Assembly: GCA_036130055.1 (NCBI GenBank)
Contig: JAYYOR010000021.1
Coordinates: 4,467 to 68,466, forward strand
Reading direction: 5' to 3'
DNA from: TMED69 sp036130055
GTDB taxonomy: Bacteria > Pseudomonadota > Gammaproteobacteria > Ga0077536
Length of the DNA: 64,000 nt
The translations under genes were made by a program, and so were the position numbers. The notes beneath the pieces were generated by a model that did no database searches, was not told the DNA's origin, and worked only from the letters and a program-made list of their open reading frames with translations. Each line of letters opens with the position of its first letter. Position 1 is the first letter of the stretch. Below, piece after piece: positions 18,693 to 27,895 of this stretch.

Positions 18693-19951
18693 AGTCTATA
18701 AGTATCGCTCTCTGGAAATGGCAATTCATTATTTTTTAACGCATTTGAAAAAAACTTACGCCACCATTCTACAGCCTGAAATAGTGACAGCTCCGTTTTG
18801 CTTCTTAAAACGAAAAAATTATAGCCAGCTCTTAGGCGATTATTCTGCAACAATCTATAAGCACTTTTGCTTGTGGGATTCTCGAAAAAAAATTGAAGTC
18901 TCCATATTTCTCTAATTATGTTTGAGATTCGCCGCGGAATGGCTGTTGTTCTTATCTGTCTGGAAATGATTCTCTCAGTGGCAATTTCAAAAATTTTTGA
19001 TTCATTTACTATTTCGCACCTTAATTGGCCAATTTCCATCTTTAAACCATTCCAGAGAAACACCGCACATAAGAAAGCTAAAGTTACTGAATACCCCATT
19101 GTTACCCTTTTGTCTGTAGTTTGCAAAGCAACTTTTATTATTTTTAAAGACGATTGATAGTTAGAAAGCTTAGTTCTATGCTTATTAAGTACAGGAAATA
19201 AATAATGAACCAAATTCAAATCCACCAATTCATTAAATATATCGGAAGCCGAGCCTCTTAAAAATAATTTTTCTAATTCATAAAATAATCGCGCAGATGA
19301 TAAATTGTCTAATAAATAACCGTGCTGACTAAGCTCATCAAAAGTCAAATTTTTTAATTCGAATTTTAATGTTGCACTAAATCTAATCGCTCTTAATATT
19401 CGCATTGGATCCTCTTGGAATCTATCTGATGCAGGACCAATACAAGAAAGTTTTTTTCTTTTGATATCTTGGAACCCACCCAGATAATCGATGACTAGAT
19501 TCTTTTTTATATCAAAATACAAAGCGTTTACTGTAAAATCACGTCTAAGCACGTCGTCCGAAATGCTCCCGAATTCATTATCGCCATTAACAAAATTCTT
19601 TTTAACCCGAGATACACGAACTTTCTTGGGGGCTTTCCTGAAAGTGGATACCTCAATCACTTCATTATTAATTTTTACATGTACTATTTTAAATCGTTTG
19701 CCAATTGGCCTACTTTTCCTCCCAAATATTTTAAGAATATCTCTTGGTTTGGCATCTGTGACGACATCAAAGTCATGTGGTTCGTTCTTTAAAATCAGAT
19801 CTCTTACACATCCTCCAACCAAAAAAGCTTCATACCCCGACGATTGGAGTTGTTTTACTACAAAATTCGCGCAGTTGGATATTTTGCTAATGTCGATTTC
19901 GTGACGAGAACTCCCGAAGTATTCGGGAATGTTTTTCTTTCTAATTTCCAT
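18689..19951 (-). CDS. pcnB: Poly(A) polymerase PcnB
   Basis: Class II nucleotidyltransferase that adds poly(A) tails to RNA and marks it for decay. The head domain has LVGGCVRDLILKNEPHDFDVVTDA, with the two metal-binding aspartates, then RRDFTVNALYFD, and RFQEDPMRILRAIRFSA of the neck. PcnB rather than CCA-adding enzyme is favoured by the pcnB-folK context and the 420-residue length, but this family is hard to split by eye. First gene of the leftward pcnB-folK-panC group. Confidence 0.88.
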   Translation of the reverse strand: MEIRKKNIPEYFGSSRHEIDISKISNCANFVVKQLQSSGYEAFLVGGCVRDLILKNEPHDFDVVTDAKPRDILKIFGRKSRPIGKRFKIVHVKINNEVIEVSTFRKAPKKVRVSRVKKNFVNGDNEFGSISDDVLRRDFTVNALYFDIKKNLVIDYLGGFQDIKRKKLSCIGPASDRFQEDPMRILRAIRFSATLKFELKNLTFDELSQHGYLLDNLSSARLFYELEKLFLRGSASDIFNELVDLNLVHYLFPVLNKHRTKLSNYQSSLKIIKVALQTTDKRVTMGYSVTLAFLCAVFLWNGLKMEIGQLRCEIVNESKIFEIATERIISRQIRTTAIPRRISNIIREIWRLQFFFENPTSKSAYRLLQNNRLRAGYNFFVLRSKTELSLFQAVEWWRKFFSNALKNNELPFPESDTYRL

Positions 19952-20067
19952 ACCTAAGATTTGATTTTTGATTCTATTTATTTTAGCTAATTTGACTATT
20001 ATAATATTTTAATACGTAATAAGGTTATTTTTTTGATTTTCTTTAATTGTCGGCTTAGGGTCAATTT

Positions 20068-20481
20068 ATGAGATATTTTTTGAAAATTTGTGGCTCTTTA
20101 TTTTACGATTTCTTGTCAGTTCTAGTGCTCGTTTACTTTGCCTCTTTTTTACCAGTCGTATTATTGGATAGATCGATCGAAGCTGGGAATATCCTGATGC
20201 AACTATTTGTCATTATCATAGCTTTGTCATATTTCTTTTACTGCTTTAAAAAAGGCCAAACATTTGGCATGAGTGTTTGGCGATTAAGGCTTGAGTCAGA
20301 AGATGGAAGAAATATTTCAAATGCGCAGATTTTTATTCGAATCTTGACCGCTATATTTTCTTTCATTTTATTTGGGATAGGTTATATTTATATCCTTTTT
20401 AATAAAGAAGCTCAATCTTTTCATGATATAACCTCAAGAACCCGACTCAAAGAAAAGCCAGTCAAGACCTCAAAAAAGTAA
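20068..20481 (+). CDS. RDD family membrane protein
   Basis: A 137-residue protein with three predicted transmembrane helices (about 10-30, 44-62, 95-117) and the RDD-family pattern: basic residues after helix two (FKKGQTFGMSVWRLRL) and the SFHDITSRTR stretch near the C-terminus. RDD proteins have no single established function; some have been linked to ion transport. It converges on lptG, with 20 bases of overlap. It lies 116 bases from the divergent pcnB start; I saw no clear promoter there. Confidence 0.8.
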   Translation: MRYFLKICGSLFYDFLSVLVLVYFASFLPVVLLDRSIEAGNILMQLFVIIIALSYFFYCFKKGQTFGMSVWRLRLESEDGRNISNAQIFIRILTAIFSFILFGIGYIYILFNKEAQSFHDITSRTRLKEKPVKTSKK

Positions 20482-21523
20482 ACAAATAAATAAACATCAA
20501 AAGCAATATGGAAGGCATCACAGCGATAAAAAAAGGCGGATATGAGAAAACAAGACCGGCCTGATTCAGAATCTTGCCCAACATAAAATAGCCAAACCCC
20601 ACACAAATCGCAATGAAAACGTTTTTGCTTCCTGAAAAACGGCTCAAACTGGATTTTACAATCAGATGTGATAAAACCAAAAAGCCAAATATATTAAACC
20701 AGTAGCCAAATTTTTCAAAAATATTCAAATACAAGTCTTTCGTATTCTGACTTGTTTTTTCTGCTACTTTTAGATACTTAAATAAAGAAAAAATACTATC
20801 ATCCTCTTGTTCATAGACAACCATTTCTATTATCTCTGGCCCAATAGGTAATTGCCTTTCCAAAAATGAGTCATATTGTCTGAAAGAATATTTTGGTTGG
20901 AATGTCCAAAAGCTAGATTCTTCAAAGACCCAAGCCGTTCCATTATGAAACCCAGACTTGGCAGTTAAAATTGACAACAGTTCCATATTATCGTCAAATT
21001 CGTATAACTCAACACCCTCTACAATATGATCTCCCAACAATGTATCAACCTTGAAAAATACGTTTTGATTTCTAGCCCAAAAACCCTTTTCAATTAATGT
21101 AAAATCCTTTTGTTCTCCTAAAGAAAGCTGAATTTCAGCTTTTAGTTTTTTAGCAATCGGAACGAAAAGCTCTCCGATTATAAATGCAAAAACGAGAATG
21201 ACAACACCGACAAAGATAATTGATATACTTTGATATTTTACTGAAAAGCCTGAAACTTGCATTATTATCATTTGATTAGTATTCACGAAGTACGATAGCC
21301 CCAGAACTGAACCGATTAAAACGGCAAACGGAATAAGGTCATAACAAAGCAAGATAACTTCAAAAAGCCAAAATAAGGGAATAAGTTTAAAGCCATCCGA
21401 ACCTTGTACGATTTCGAGCTGAGCCAAAACAGAAAAAATTGAAAATAAAATTATTAAGATCAGCAACACTGATAAAATATTTTTTAATAAATGCCAGGAA
21501 AGATAGCGCGTTAAAATTGACAT
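20462..21523 (-). CDS. lptG: LptG, LPS export permease subunit
   Basis: Inner-membrane permease of the LptB2FG ABC transporter that extracts lipopolysaccharide. The 353-residue protein has N-terminal helices (LLKNILSVLLILIILFSIFSV, shown to 20 residues as LLKNILSVLLILIILFSIFS), the coupling segment QMIIMQVSGFS, a periplasmic beta-jellyroll with ARNQNVFFKVD (LptG reads WA.....F), and three C-terminal helices. LptG fits better than LptF on these features. In gammaproteobacteria pepA is divergent from lptF-lptG; here only one permease gene is present, so LptF must come from elsewhere. It works with LptA and LptB at 62.5-63.8 kb. Confidence 0.85.
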   Translation of the reverse strand: MSILTRYLSWHLLKNILSVLLILIILFSIFSVLAQLEIVQGSDGFKLIPLFWLFEVILLCYDLIPFAVLIGSVLGLSYFVNTNQMIIMQVSGFSVKYQSISIIFVGVVILVFAFIIGELFVPIAKKLKAEIQLSLGEQKDFTLIEKGFWARNQNVFFKVDTLLGDHIVEGVELYEFDDNMELLSILTAKSGFHNGTAWVFEESSFWTFQPKYSFRQYDSFLERQLPIGPEIIEMVVYEQEDDSIFSLFKYLKVAEKTSQNTKDLYLNIFEKFGYWFNIFGFLVLSHLIVKSSLSRFSGSKNVFIAICVGFGYFMLGKILNQAGLVFSYPPFFIAVMPSILLLMFIYLFTFLRS

Positions 21524-21571
21524 TCTGTTAATATAGTCAAAAATAATAAATAAAAAAATCCAAGGATAACA

Positions 21572-21587
21572 CGCTTAGGAGCAAGCG
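21572..21587. repeat. Short inverted repeat between lptG and pepA
   Basis: CGCTT, a six-base loop, then AAGCG, in the 125-base divergent gap between lptG and pepA (21524-21648). It is flanked by copies of TAACAC on the same strand at about 21567 and 21589. It could be an operator or a leader hairpin; nothing else in the gap was recognised. The stem is only five base pairs, so chance is possible. Confidence 0.25.
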
Positions 21588-21648
21588 GTAACACTAAAAA
21601 TTTATATTTATACAAAAAAATTAAAGTTTCGAAAAAAATGAGAAAAAT

Positions 21649-23115
21649 ATGAAATTTCATGTAAAAAGTTACGACCTACATAAAATTAAGACTGACCTAT
21701 TAATTTTAATTCTTCCACAACTGAAAGATGCGACTGCTGAGTTTCTGGAGGTTGATAAAGTTTCAGGACAGTTTCTAAGTAAAATCGCTAAACAAAACAA
21801 GATAGATGGAAGATTGGGAAAAAGTATTCTTCTGCACGCTGTCCAAAATATACAAGCTCGCTCAATTCTACTACTAGGGACGACTAAGACCGGGAAAAGT
21901 AATTTTTCTGATTTTAAAAAAACCTTAAAACCAGGGATTGAACAGATTAATAAAATCCAAAAAAAATCTGTGGCCATTAGACTACACAGTGATGAATCAG
22001 ATTCGCAAGAGGAGCTAGAACAAAAGTGTAATTTGATTTTTAGAGAATTCGAGAGGGCAACATACTCATACACTAATCAGTTATCCGGAGAGCTTACGAT
22101 TTTATTGAGCGAAACCATAAGTAGTAATCTTAAGAATATGCTAGCAAAAAGAGGGCTTGCCCTAGCGGCAGGAATAAGACTTACAAAAAATTTAGCTAAC
22201 AAGCCTGCCAACTTGTGCACACCAACCGATTTATCGAAGGCAGCAAAAAAAATTAGTGTCGAGCATAAAGCCGTAAAAGTATCGATAATGAATGAAGCTC
22301 AAATGAGAAAACATAAGATGAATACTTTATTATCTGTTGCTGAAGGTACTACTCAACCCGCCAAACTTATAACACTCCAATATCACAAAGGCAAACAAAA
22401 TAAAAAACCTATAGTTCTCATAGGAAAAGGAGTTACCTTCGATTCAGGCGGAATTTCTTTAAAACCGAGCGGTGCTATGGATGAAATGAAATATGACATG
22501 GCAGGAGCAGCCGCAGTTTTAGGCGTTTTTTCAGCCTTGGCCTCAATGGAACTAAAAGCAAATGTGGTGGGTATCATTCCAGCGACAGAAAATATGCCAG
22601 CCGGAAATGCTACTAAACCAGGAGATGTAATAACTAGCATGTCTGGGAAAACCGTAGAAATACTCAATACAGACGCAGAAGGCCGCCTTATACTCTGTGA
22701 TTCAATTACGTATGCACGGAGGTTTAAACCAGAGGCTGTCATAGACATTGCGACCCTAACCGGCGCATGCGTTATTGCGTTAGGCAATCATGCAACAGGT
22801 TTAATGAGCAACAGTGATGAACTCGCAGATAAATTATTGACAAGTGGAGTCACAAGCGACGATAAAGCATGGCAACTACCATTGTGGGATGAATATGGCA
22901 CCCAATTAAAAACAAATTTTGCAGATTTAGCCAACGTAGGAGGTAGGGCCGCAGGAGCAATTACAGCAGGTTACTTTTTATCAGAATTTGCTCACGGGCT
23001 AAAATGGGCGCATTTAGATATTGCTGGCACAGCTTGGAATTCAGGCACAAAAAAATTAGCAACAGGCCGGCCTGTTTCATTGCTTATAGATTTTATAGTT
23101 AATTCTCAGGGTTGA
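21649..23115 (+). CDS. pepA: Leucyl aminopeptidase PepA
   Basis: M17 cytosolic aminopeptidase that trims N-terminal residues from peptides; in E. coli it also binds DNA as XerB/CarP. The catalytic C-terminal half has IGKGVTFDSGGISLKP, MKYDMAGAAAVLG and the NTDAEGRL signature, which provide the Lys, Asp and Glu ligands of the two-metal site. Length 488 with the variable N-terminal domain present. It is divergent from lptG and overlaps holC, the conserved pepA-holC-valS order. Confidence 0.96.
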   Translation: MKFHVKSYDLHKIKTDLLILILPQLKDATAEFLEVDKVSGQFLSKIAKQNKIDGRLGKSILLHAVQNIQARSILLLGTTKTGKSNFSDFKKTLKPGIEQINKIQKKSVAIRLHSDESDSQEELEQKCNLIFREFERATYSYTNQLSGELTILLSETISSNLKNMLAKRGLALAAGIRLTKNLANKPANLCTPTDLSKAAKKISVEHKAVKVSIMNEAQMRKHKMNTLLSVAEGTTQPAKLITLQYHKGKQNKKPIVLIGKGVTFDSGGISLKPSGAMDEMKYDMAGAAAVLGVFSALASMELKANVVGIIPATENMPAGNATKPGDVITSMSGKTVEILNTDAEGRLILCDSITYARRFKPEAVIDIATLTGACVIALGNHATGLMSNSDELADKLLTSGVTSDDKAWQLPLWDEYGTQLKTNFADLANVGGRAAGAITAGYFLSEFAHGLKWAHLDIAGTAWNSGTKKLATGRPVSLLIDFIVNSQG

Positions 23116-23540
23116 TGTTCTCAAAAAAAATTGATTTTTATATATACGAATTGGGAGACTATCAGAGCTACCAAACCCAGGTTTGCCAAATAGTGGAAGC
23201 TGCGTACGAAAAAAAAGAGCAAATACTTTTGCTTTGCGAAAATGAAGAGCGTTGCAAAGAGTTTGATTCTGCAATGTGGACCTTCAAAGATACGTGTTTC
23301 ATTCCACATACTATAGTTAATAAAAAGGAAATTGTTACATTAAACGACCAAAAATTAATGGCGAATCATTCAAAAACACTTATCAATATTTCTTACACTT
23401 TTCCGAGATCTCTAAGCGAGTTCAATTATATAATTGAAATGAGTGGTTACGATAATGCGAGTCGTCAAAAAGCAAGAGAAAACTTTAAAAAATATAAAAA
23501 TATGAAATTTAATATATCTTCGGTTCATATAAAAACGTGA
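23115..23540 (+). CDS. holC: DNA polymerase III chi subunit HolC
   Basis: Small clamp-loader accessory protein that links the tau/gamma complex to SSB through psi. The 141-residue product shows IDFYIYELGDYQSYQTQVCQ (given here as IDFYIYELG), LLLCENEERCKEFDSAMW and ISYTFPRSLSEFNYIIEM, all in family order. I chose the ATG at 23115, which forms a TGATG overlap with the pepA stop, over the TTG one codon earlier. Its end overlaps valS by GTGA. Context pepA-holC-valS supports the call. Confidence 0.88.
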   Translation: MFSKKIDFYIYELGDYQSYQTQVCQIVEAAYEKKEQILLLCENEERCKEFDSAMWTFKDTCFIPHTIVNKKEIVTLNDQKLMANHSKTLINISYTFPRSLSEFNYIIEMSGYDNASRQKARENFKKYKNMKFNISSVHIKT

Positions 23541-26317
23541 ATAAAGACATGAAATCGCATTTTGACCCTCAATCTATAGAAAAAAAAATTTATCAAGCAT
23601 GGGAATCTCTTGGGCTATTCCAACCAAAGGGGAACGGAAAGAGTTACTGCATAGTGCTGCCTCCCCCGAATATCACGGGAAGTTTACATATGGGTCACGC
23701 GTTTCAGGACACCCTGATGGACATGTTAATAAGATACAAAAGGCTTCAAGGGTTCAGAACACTTTGGCAAGGAGGAACCGACCATGCAGGAATTGCAACA
23801 CAAATGGTCATTGAAAGGAAGCTAGAGTCAGAAGGAACGAATAAAAACAAGATAGGTAGAGAAGCCTTTTTAGAAAAAACATGGGAGTGGAAGAAACAAT
23901 CGGGGGGCACCATATCAAAACAACTTAGAAGGATGGGCGCATCAATTGATTGGTCAAGAGAAAGATTCACTTTAGACCCAGACCTTTCCGAGGCAGTAAA
24001 GAAGGTTTTTATTGAATTATTTGATGAAGGTATAATATATAGAGGCCAACGTTTGGTTAATTGGGACCCGGTGATTCAAACAGCAGTCTCCGACCTTGAG
24101 GTCAACTCTCACGAGGAAAATGGCAGTTTATGGTTCATTAAGTACGATATTCAAAATAGTTCAGAATCTTTAGTAATTGCAACTACCAGACCGGAAACAA
24201 TGCTTGGGGATACAGCCGTCGCGGTAAATCCAAATGATCCGCGATTTGCTCATCTAATAGGGAAGATAGCCCTTGTGCCTTTAATTTCTAAACCAATACC
24301 TATTATAGGCGATGATTATGTTGATATTGAATTTGGTACTGGGTGCCTCAAGATAACGCCAGCGCACGATTTTAATGATTTCGAGTTAGGGAAAAAACAT
24401 TCTCTCGATTGTGTAAATATTTTTGATAAATCCGGACGCCTGAATGAGAACAATCCGGAGAGATTCAAAGGGCTAGATCGATTTATCGCTAGAAAAAAAA
24501 TTCTTGATGAACTCGAAAAAGAAAATCGTTTAATAAAGAGACAAGACCATCAATTAAAGGTTCCAAGGGGTGACCGAACGGGAACTGTAATCGAGCCGTT
24601 TCTAACTGATCAATGGTTTGTCTGCGTAGAATCTCTAGCTAAACCTGCAATAGAATGCGTTAAAAAAGGTCAAATAAAATTTATACCAAAGAGCTGGGAA
24701 CGCACATATTTCCGATGGATGGAAGAAATAGAGGATTGGTGTATTTCTAGACAACTTTGGTGGGGTCATCAAATACCCGCCTGGTACGATAAGGAAGGTA
24801 ACATCTATGTGGGGATGGATGAGGAAGATGCTAGAAAACGATCTGGCGTTAAAAAAAACAATTCGATTCAGTTGACCCAAGATACAGACGTTTTGGATAC
24901 ATGGTTTTCTTCTGCATTATGGCCATTTACAACTTTAGGGTGGCCAAAGAAATCTAAAGAGCTGGAAGAAATGTATCCGACCGACGTTCTCGTAACGGGA
25001 TTTGATATTATTTTTTTCTGGGTAGCCAGAATGATCATGATGGGACTAAAATTCACTAAAAAAGTGCCCTTTAAAGAGGTATATATACATGGTTTAGTCA
25101 GAGACTCAGAGGGAAGTAAGATGTCAAAAAGCAAAGGCAATATTCTTGACCCACTTGACCTCATAGATGGGATTGATCTGCAAAATTTAATTGAAAAACG
25201 AACCTCTTCACTAATGAAACCAGAAGCGAGTAGTAAAATAGCAGGTGATACAAGAAAGGAGTTTCCTAACGGGATTCCTCCTTACGGAACGGATGCTCTC
25301 CGAATGACTTTTGCGGCAATGGCTACCCAAGGCCGAGATATCCGTTTCGATTTAGGTCGGATTGGCGGCTATAAAAATTTTTGCAATAAAATTTGGAACG
25401 CAACAAGATTTGTTTGTAGCATTACGAATAAGCACAGTATCAGTCAGCAGCATAGCTGCGACCTCCTTCCAGTGGAAAAATGGATAGAGCTCGAGTTATC
25501 CTCTGTCGAATACGATTATAGCCAACATTTAGATAAATATAGGTTTGATTTAGCAGCAAATGTGATATATGAATTTATTTGGGACAAATATTGTGACTGG
25601 TACATCGAAATGGTCAAAATATTTCTTTACGAAGAGGAGATTCCTACAAGCAGAAAAGAATCAATTGCTATTAATCTTGTGAGCAACTTACAAAGAGCAC
25701 TAGTAACCTTACATCCAATAATGCCTTTCATTACAGAAGAGCTATGGACTATCCTTGAAAAAGAAAGAGGATCACAACAAAAATTTAGCGAAATAATAGT
25801 AAAACCACCAAGCAAACCAAAAAAAATTAGTCTCGAAGTTGCTAATATCAAAATGCTAATGGCTTTCATATCAGAAGTCAGAAAATTAAGAACAAGCCTA
25901 AGGGCCAAACCAAACCAAAAAATTAACATTTACATTGATAATAATGAAAAAATCAAGTACTTAGGTGAGCTTGACAATATTAAAACCATAAAAAAATTGG
26001 TCAATGCAGACAAGATAATATTTACTAAACCAAATCAACAGAAAAATACGATAATTTCTGGCCTTTTTAATGAAGAATTATTTTTCGTAGAATTAGATAG
26101 CACTATAAGCGAAAAAGAGGCACTTTCAAGACTAAATAAAACCAAAATTGAGTTAGAAAACCAATTAGCGCAATCACTAAAAAAAACAAGAAATGAAGAA
26201 TTTTTAAAAAAAGCTCCACCTTCGGTTGTTAAAAAAGAGAAAAACAAACTAAAAGAATTAAATGAAGCCTTAAAGAAGACACAGGGACAACTAGAAAAAA
26301 TCCTTAATCGAAATTAG
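23537..26317 (+). CDS. valS: Valyl-tRNA synthetase ValS
   Basis: Charges tRNA-Val. Class I signatures are present: PPPNITGSLHMGHAF (HIGH) near residue 36 and GSKMSKSKGN (KMSKS) near 530. The CP1 editing domain lies between them, with ATTRPETMLGDTAVAVNP and KITPAHDFNDFE. The C-terminal anticodon-binding domain ends in a predicted coiled coil rich in Lys and Glu (about 855-926) typical of ValS. 926 residues. The GTG at 23537 overlaps the holC stop; an in-frame ATG four codons on is possible. Confidence 0.97.
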   Translation: MNKDMKSHFDPQSIEKKIYQAWESLGLFQPKGNGKSYCIVLPPPNITGSLHMGHAFQDTLMDMLIRYKRLQGFRTLWQGGTDHAGIATQMVIERKLESEGTNKNKIGREAFLEKTWEWKKQSGGTISKQLRRMGASIDWSRERFTLDPDLSEAVKKVFIELFDEGIIYRGQRLVNWDPVIQTAVSDLEVNSHEENGSLWFIKYDIQNSSESLVIATTRPETMLGDTAVAVNPNDPRFAHLIGKIALVPLISKPIPIIGDDYVDIEFGTGCLKITPAHDFNDFELGKKHSLDCVNIFDKSGRLNENNPERFKGLDRFIARKKILDELEKENRLIKRQDHQLKVPRGDRTGTVIEPFLTDQWFVCVESLAKPAIECVKKGQIKFIPKSWERTYFRWMEEIEDWCISRQLWWGHQIPAWYDKEGNIYVGMDEEDARKRSGVKKNNSIQLTQDTDVLDTWFSSALWPFTTLGWPKKSKELEEMYPTDVLVTGFDIIFFWVARMIMMGLKFTKKVPFKEVYIHGLVRDSEGSKMSKSKGNILDPLDLIDGIDLQNLIEKRTSSLMKPEASSKIAGDTRKEFPNGIPPYGTDALRMTFAAMATQGRDIRFDLGRIGGYKNFCNKIWNATRFVCSITNKHSISQQHSCDLLPVEKWIELELSSVEYDYSQHLDKYRFDLAANVIYEFIWDKYCDWYIEMVKIFLYEEEIPTSRKESIAINLVSNLQRALVTLHPIMPFITEELWTILEKERGSQQKFSEIIVKPPSKPKKISLEVANIKMLMAFISEVRKLRTSLRAKPNQKINIYIDNNEKIKYLGELDNIKTIKKLVNADKIIFTKPNQQKNTIISGLFNEELFFVELDSTISEKEALSRLNKTKIELENQLAQSLKKTRNEEFLKKAPPSVVKKEKNKLKELNEALKKTQGQLEKILNRN

Positions 26318-26328
26318 AGAACACTGGT

Positions 26329-27006
26329 ATGTTAAGAAAAATAACAGAAGAAATAAAAAGTATTTTTAAACGAGATCCGGCGGCTAGAAACACACTCGAA
26401 GTTATTCTTTGTTATCCAGGATTTCAAGCCGTTTTAATTTATAGATTTAGTAACATAATATGGAAAGCAAAACTCAAACTTGTCGCACGAATCATCGCTA
26501 ATTTCGGTAGAATAATTACTGGAATTGAGATACATCCGGCCGCAAAAATAGGGAAAAACCTTTTCATAGACCATGGGATCGGTGTTGTTATTGGTGAAAC
26601 CGCGGTGATTGGAGATAATTGTACCCTATATCATGGGGTCACACTTGGTGGAGTAAGCTGGGAGAAAGGCAAGCGCCATCCTACTTTGGGTGACGACGTA
26701 ATAATCGGTGCTGGTGCGAAAGTCCTTGGACCAATTACATTGGGTGATGGTTCTAAAATTGGCTCTAATGCGGTAGTTCTGCAAGATATACCAAAAAATA
26801 CGACTGTTGTTGGTATTCCAGCAAGAACCGCAAACAAATATAGTGGCCAAATCATTGAAAATAATAACGAGAACAGCGATTTTAGACCTTATGGTCAGAT
26901 TCCAGGTCTTTCAGACCCAATTGATGAAACCATAAGCTCACTACTCACTAAAATAGAATTGCTTGAAAAAGAACTTTTAGATATTAAATCGATGCATGAA
27001 AAGTGA
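26329..27006 (+). CDS. cysE: Serine O-acetyltransferase CysE
   Basis: Makes O-acetylserine from serine and acetyl-CoA, the precursor for cysteine. The C-terminal left-handed beta-helix shows hexapeptide repeats from IEIHPAAKIGKNLFIDHG onwards, with catalytic His and DHG, and GVTLGG. At 225 residues it has a short N-terminal helical region, like the CysE forms found next to iscR in other bacteria, compared with about 270 in E. coli. It lies 11 bases after valS and 76 bases before iscR. Cysteine supply next to a cysteine-desulfurase operon is functionally sensible. Confidence 0.93.
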   Translation: MLRKITEEIKSIFKRDPAARNTLEVILCYPGFQAVLIYRFSNIIWKAKLKLVARIIANFGRIITGIEIHPAAKIGKNLFIDHGIGVVIGETAVIGDNCTLYHGVTLGGVSWEKGKRHPTLGDDVIIGAGAKVLGPITLGDGSKIGSNAVVLQDIPKNTTVVGIPARTANKYSGQIIENNNENSDFRPYGQIPGLSDPIDETISSLLTKIELLEKELLDIKSMHEK

Positions 27007-27035
27007 TCCAATCAGTAGAAATTTTCGCATAACCT

Positions 27036-27060
27036 ATGCCTGACCAATTTAGTCTGTTAT
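27036..27060 (+). promoter_or_regulatory. IscR type 1 binding site upstream of iscR-suf
   Basis: A 25-base imperfect palindrome with left half ATGCCTGAC and right half AGTCTGTTAT separated by a central CAATTT. It matches the E. coli type 1 IscR box pattern (ATA..yGACt.....AGTC....TAT) at the GAC and AGTC cores, the outer AT and TAT, and the A/T-rich centre. It ends 23 bases before the iscR start, where autorepression sites lie in other species. That holo-IscR represses the operon here is inference from this match and the conserved cysteines of IscR. Confidence 0.7.
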
Positions 27061-27082
27061 TATTCAGTCATTTGGAGCAATT

Positions 27083-27532
27083 ATGCGTCTTACCACCAAA
27101 GGCAGATATGCTGTTACCGCAGTCTTAGATGTTGCTTTATACGAAAGTGACGGACCCGTGTCTGTTGCGGATATCGCAAAAAGAAGAGGCCTATCTCTTT
27201 CTTATCTTGAAAAGCTTTTTTCTCACTTAAAGAAAAAGGGGTTAGTATGTGGAAGAAAAGGTCCGGGAGGTGGCTATATGTTATCGGAAAGTAGTCATCT
27301 GATTACTATTGCAGACATCATAGACGCGGTTGACGAGACTGTTGATGCGACCAAATGCGGAGGGAGCAAGAATTGTACGGGTCAAGGAAGGTGCATAACT
27401 CACGATCTTTGGGCTAATCTAAGCAACGAGATAAGAGGATTTTTGGAAGGGATATCTATTTTCCAATTAGCTTCAGAACAAAAAAATAAATCAGACATAA
27501 TACACGAAAGAAACGTAAAAAGCTTTATATAG
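27083..27532 (+). CDS. iscR: Fe-S cluster regulator IscR
   Basis: Rrf2-family winged-helix regulator that carries a 2Fe-2S cluster and represses Fe-S assembly genes when the cluster is bound. The N-terminal MRLTTKGRYAVTAVLDVAL helix-turn-helix region is nearly canonical. Cys92, Cys98, Cys104 and His107 fall at exactly the E. coli positions and spacing, so cluster binding is expected. Length 149. It heads a SUF rather than an ISC operon. Ribosome site TTTGGAGCAATT is good. Confidence 0.95.
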   Translation: MRLTTKGRYAVTAVLDVALYESDGPVSVADIAKRRGLSLSYLEKLFSHLKKKGLVCGRKGPGGGYMLSESSHLITIADIIDAVDETVDATKCGGSKNCTGQGRCITHDLWANLSNEIRGFLEGISIFQLASEQKNKSDIIHERNVKSFI

Positions 27533-27541
27533 AAAGATATC

Positions 27542-27889
27542 ATGACAATTCAAATTACAAGCAAAGCCGCCGCGCACGCAAAAAAATATTTAGAAAATAA
27601 CGGTAAAAACAATTTCCTTAGAATAGGAATCACTACAACGGGGTGTTCTGGATATATGTATCAAGTAACGACTTCTGACAAAAAAGAAACCAACGACGTT
27701 GAATTTTTCTCGAATGGAGTAAAAATTTTGACTACTAAATTAAATTATAAACTTTTAACCGGTCTACTTATAGATTTTAAAAAAGAAGGAATTAACGAAG
27801 GATTTTCTTTTAGAAATCCAAACGCTGATGCAACATGCGGATGTGGAGAAAGTTTCTCACTTAATTCCGATGATAATAATAAGGTGTAA
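27542..27889 (+). CDS. sufA: A-type Fe-S carrier (IscA/SufA family)
   Basis: Carrier that accepts Fe-S clusters from the SufBCD scaffold and hands them to apo-proteins. The three ligand cysteines are Cys35 (TTGCSGYMY), Cys99 and Cys101 (CGCGESF), the same numbers as E. coli IscA. Length 115. By operon position it serves as SufA, nine bases after iscR and six before sufB. IscA, SufA and ErpA cannot be told apart reliably by eye, so the symbol reflects context. Confidence 0.88.
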   Translation: MTIQITSKAAAHAKKYLENNGKNNFLRIGITTTGCSGYMYQVTTSDKKETNDVEFFSNGVKILTTKLNYKLLTGLLIDFKKEGINEGFSFRNPNADATCGCGESFSLNSDDNNKV

Positions 27890-27895
27890 ACAACG

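Noticed and set aside
20048..20067. Promoter TTGACT near 19991 for the RDD gene
   Set aside because: No -10 hexamer of acceptable match lies at 16-18 bases; the region is simply AT-rich.
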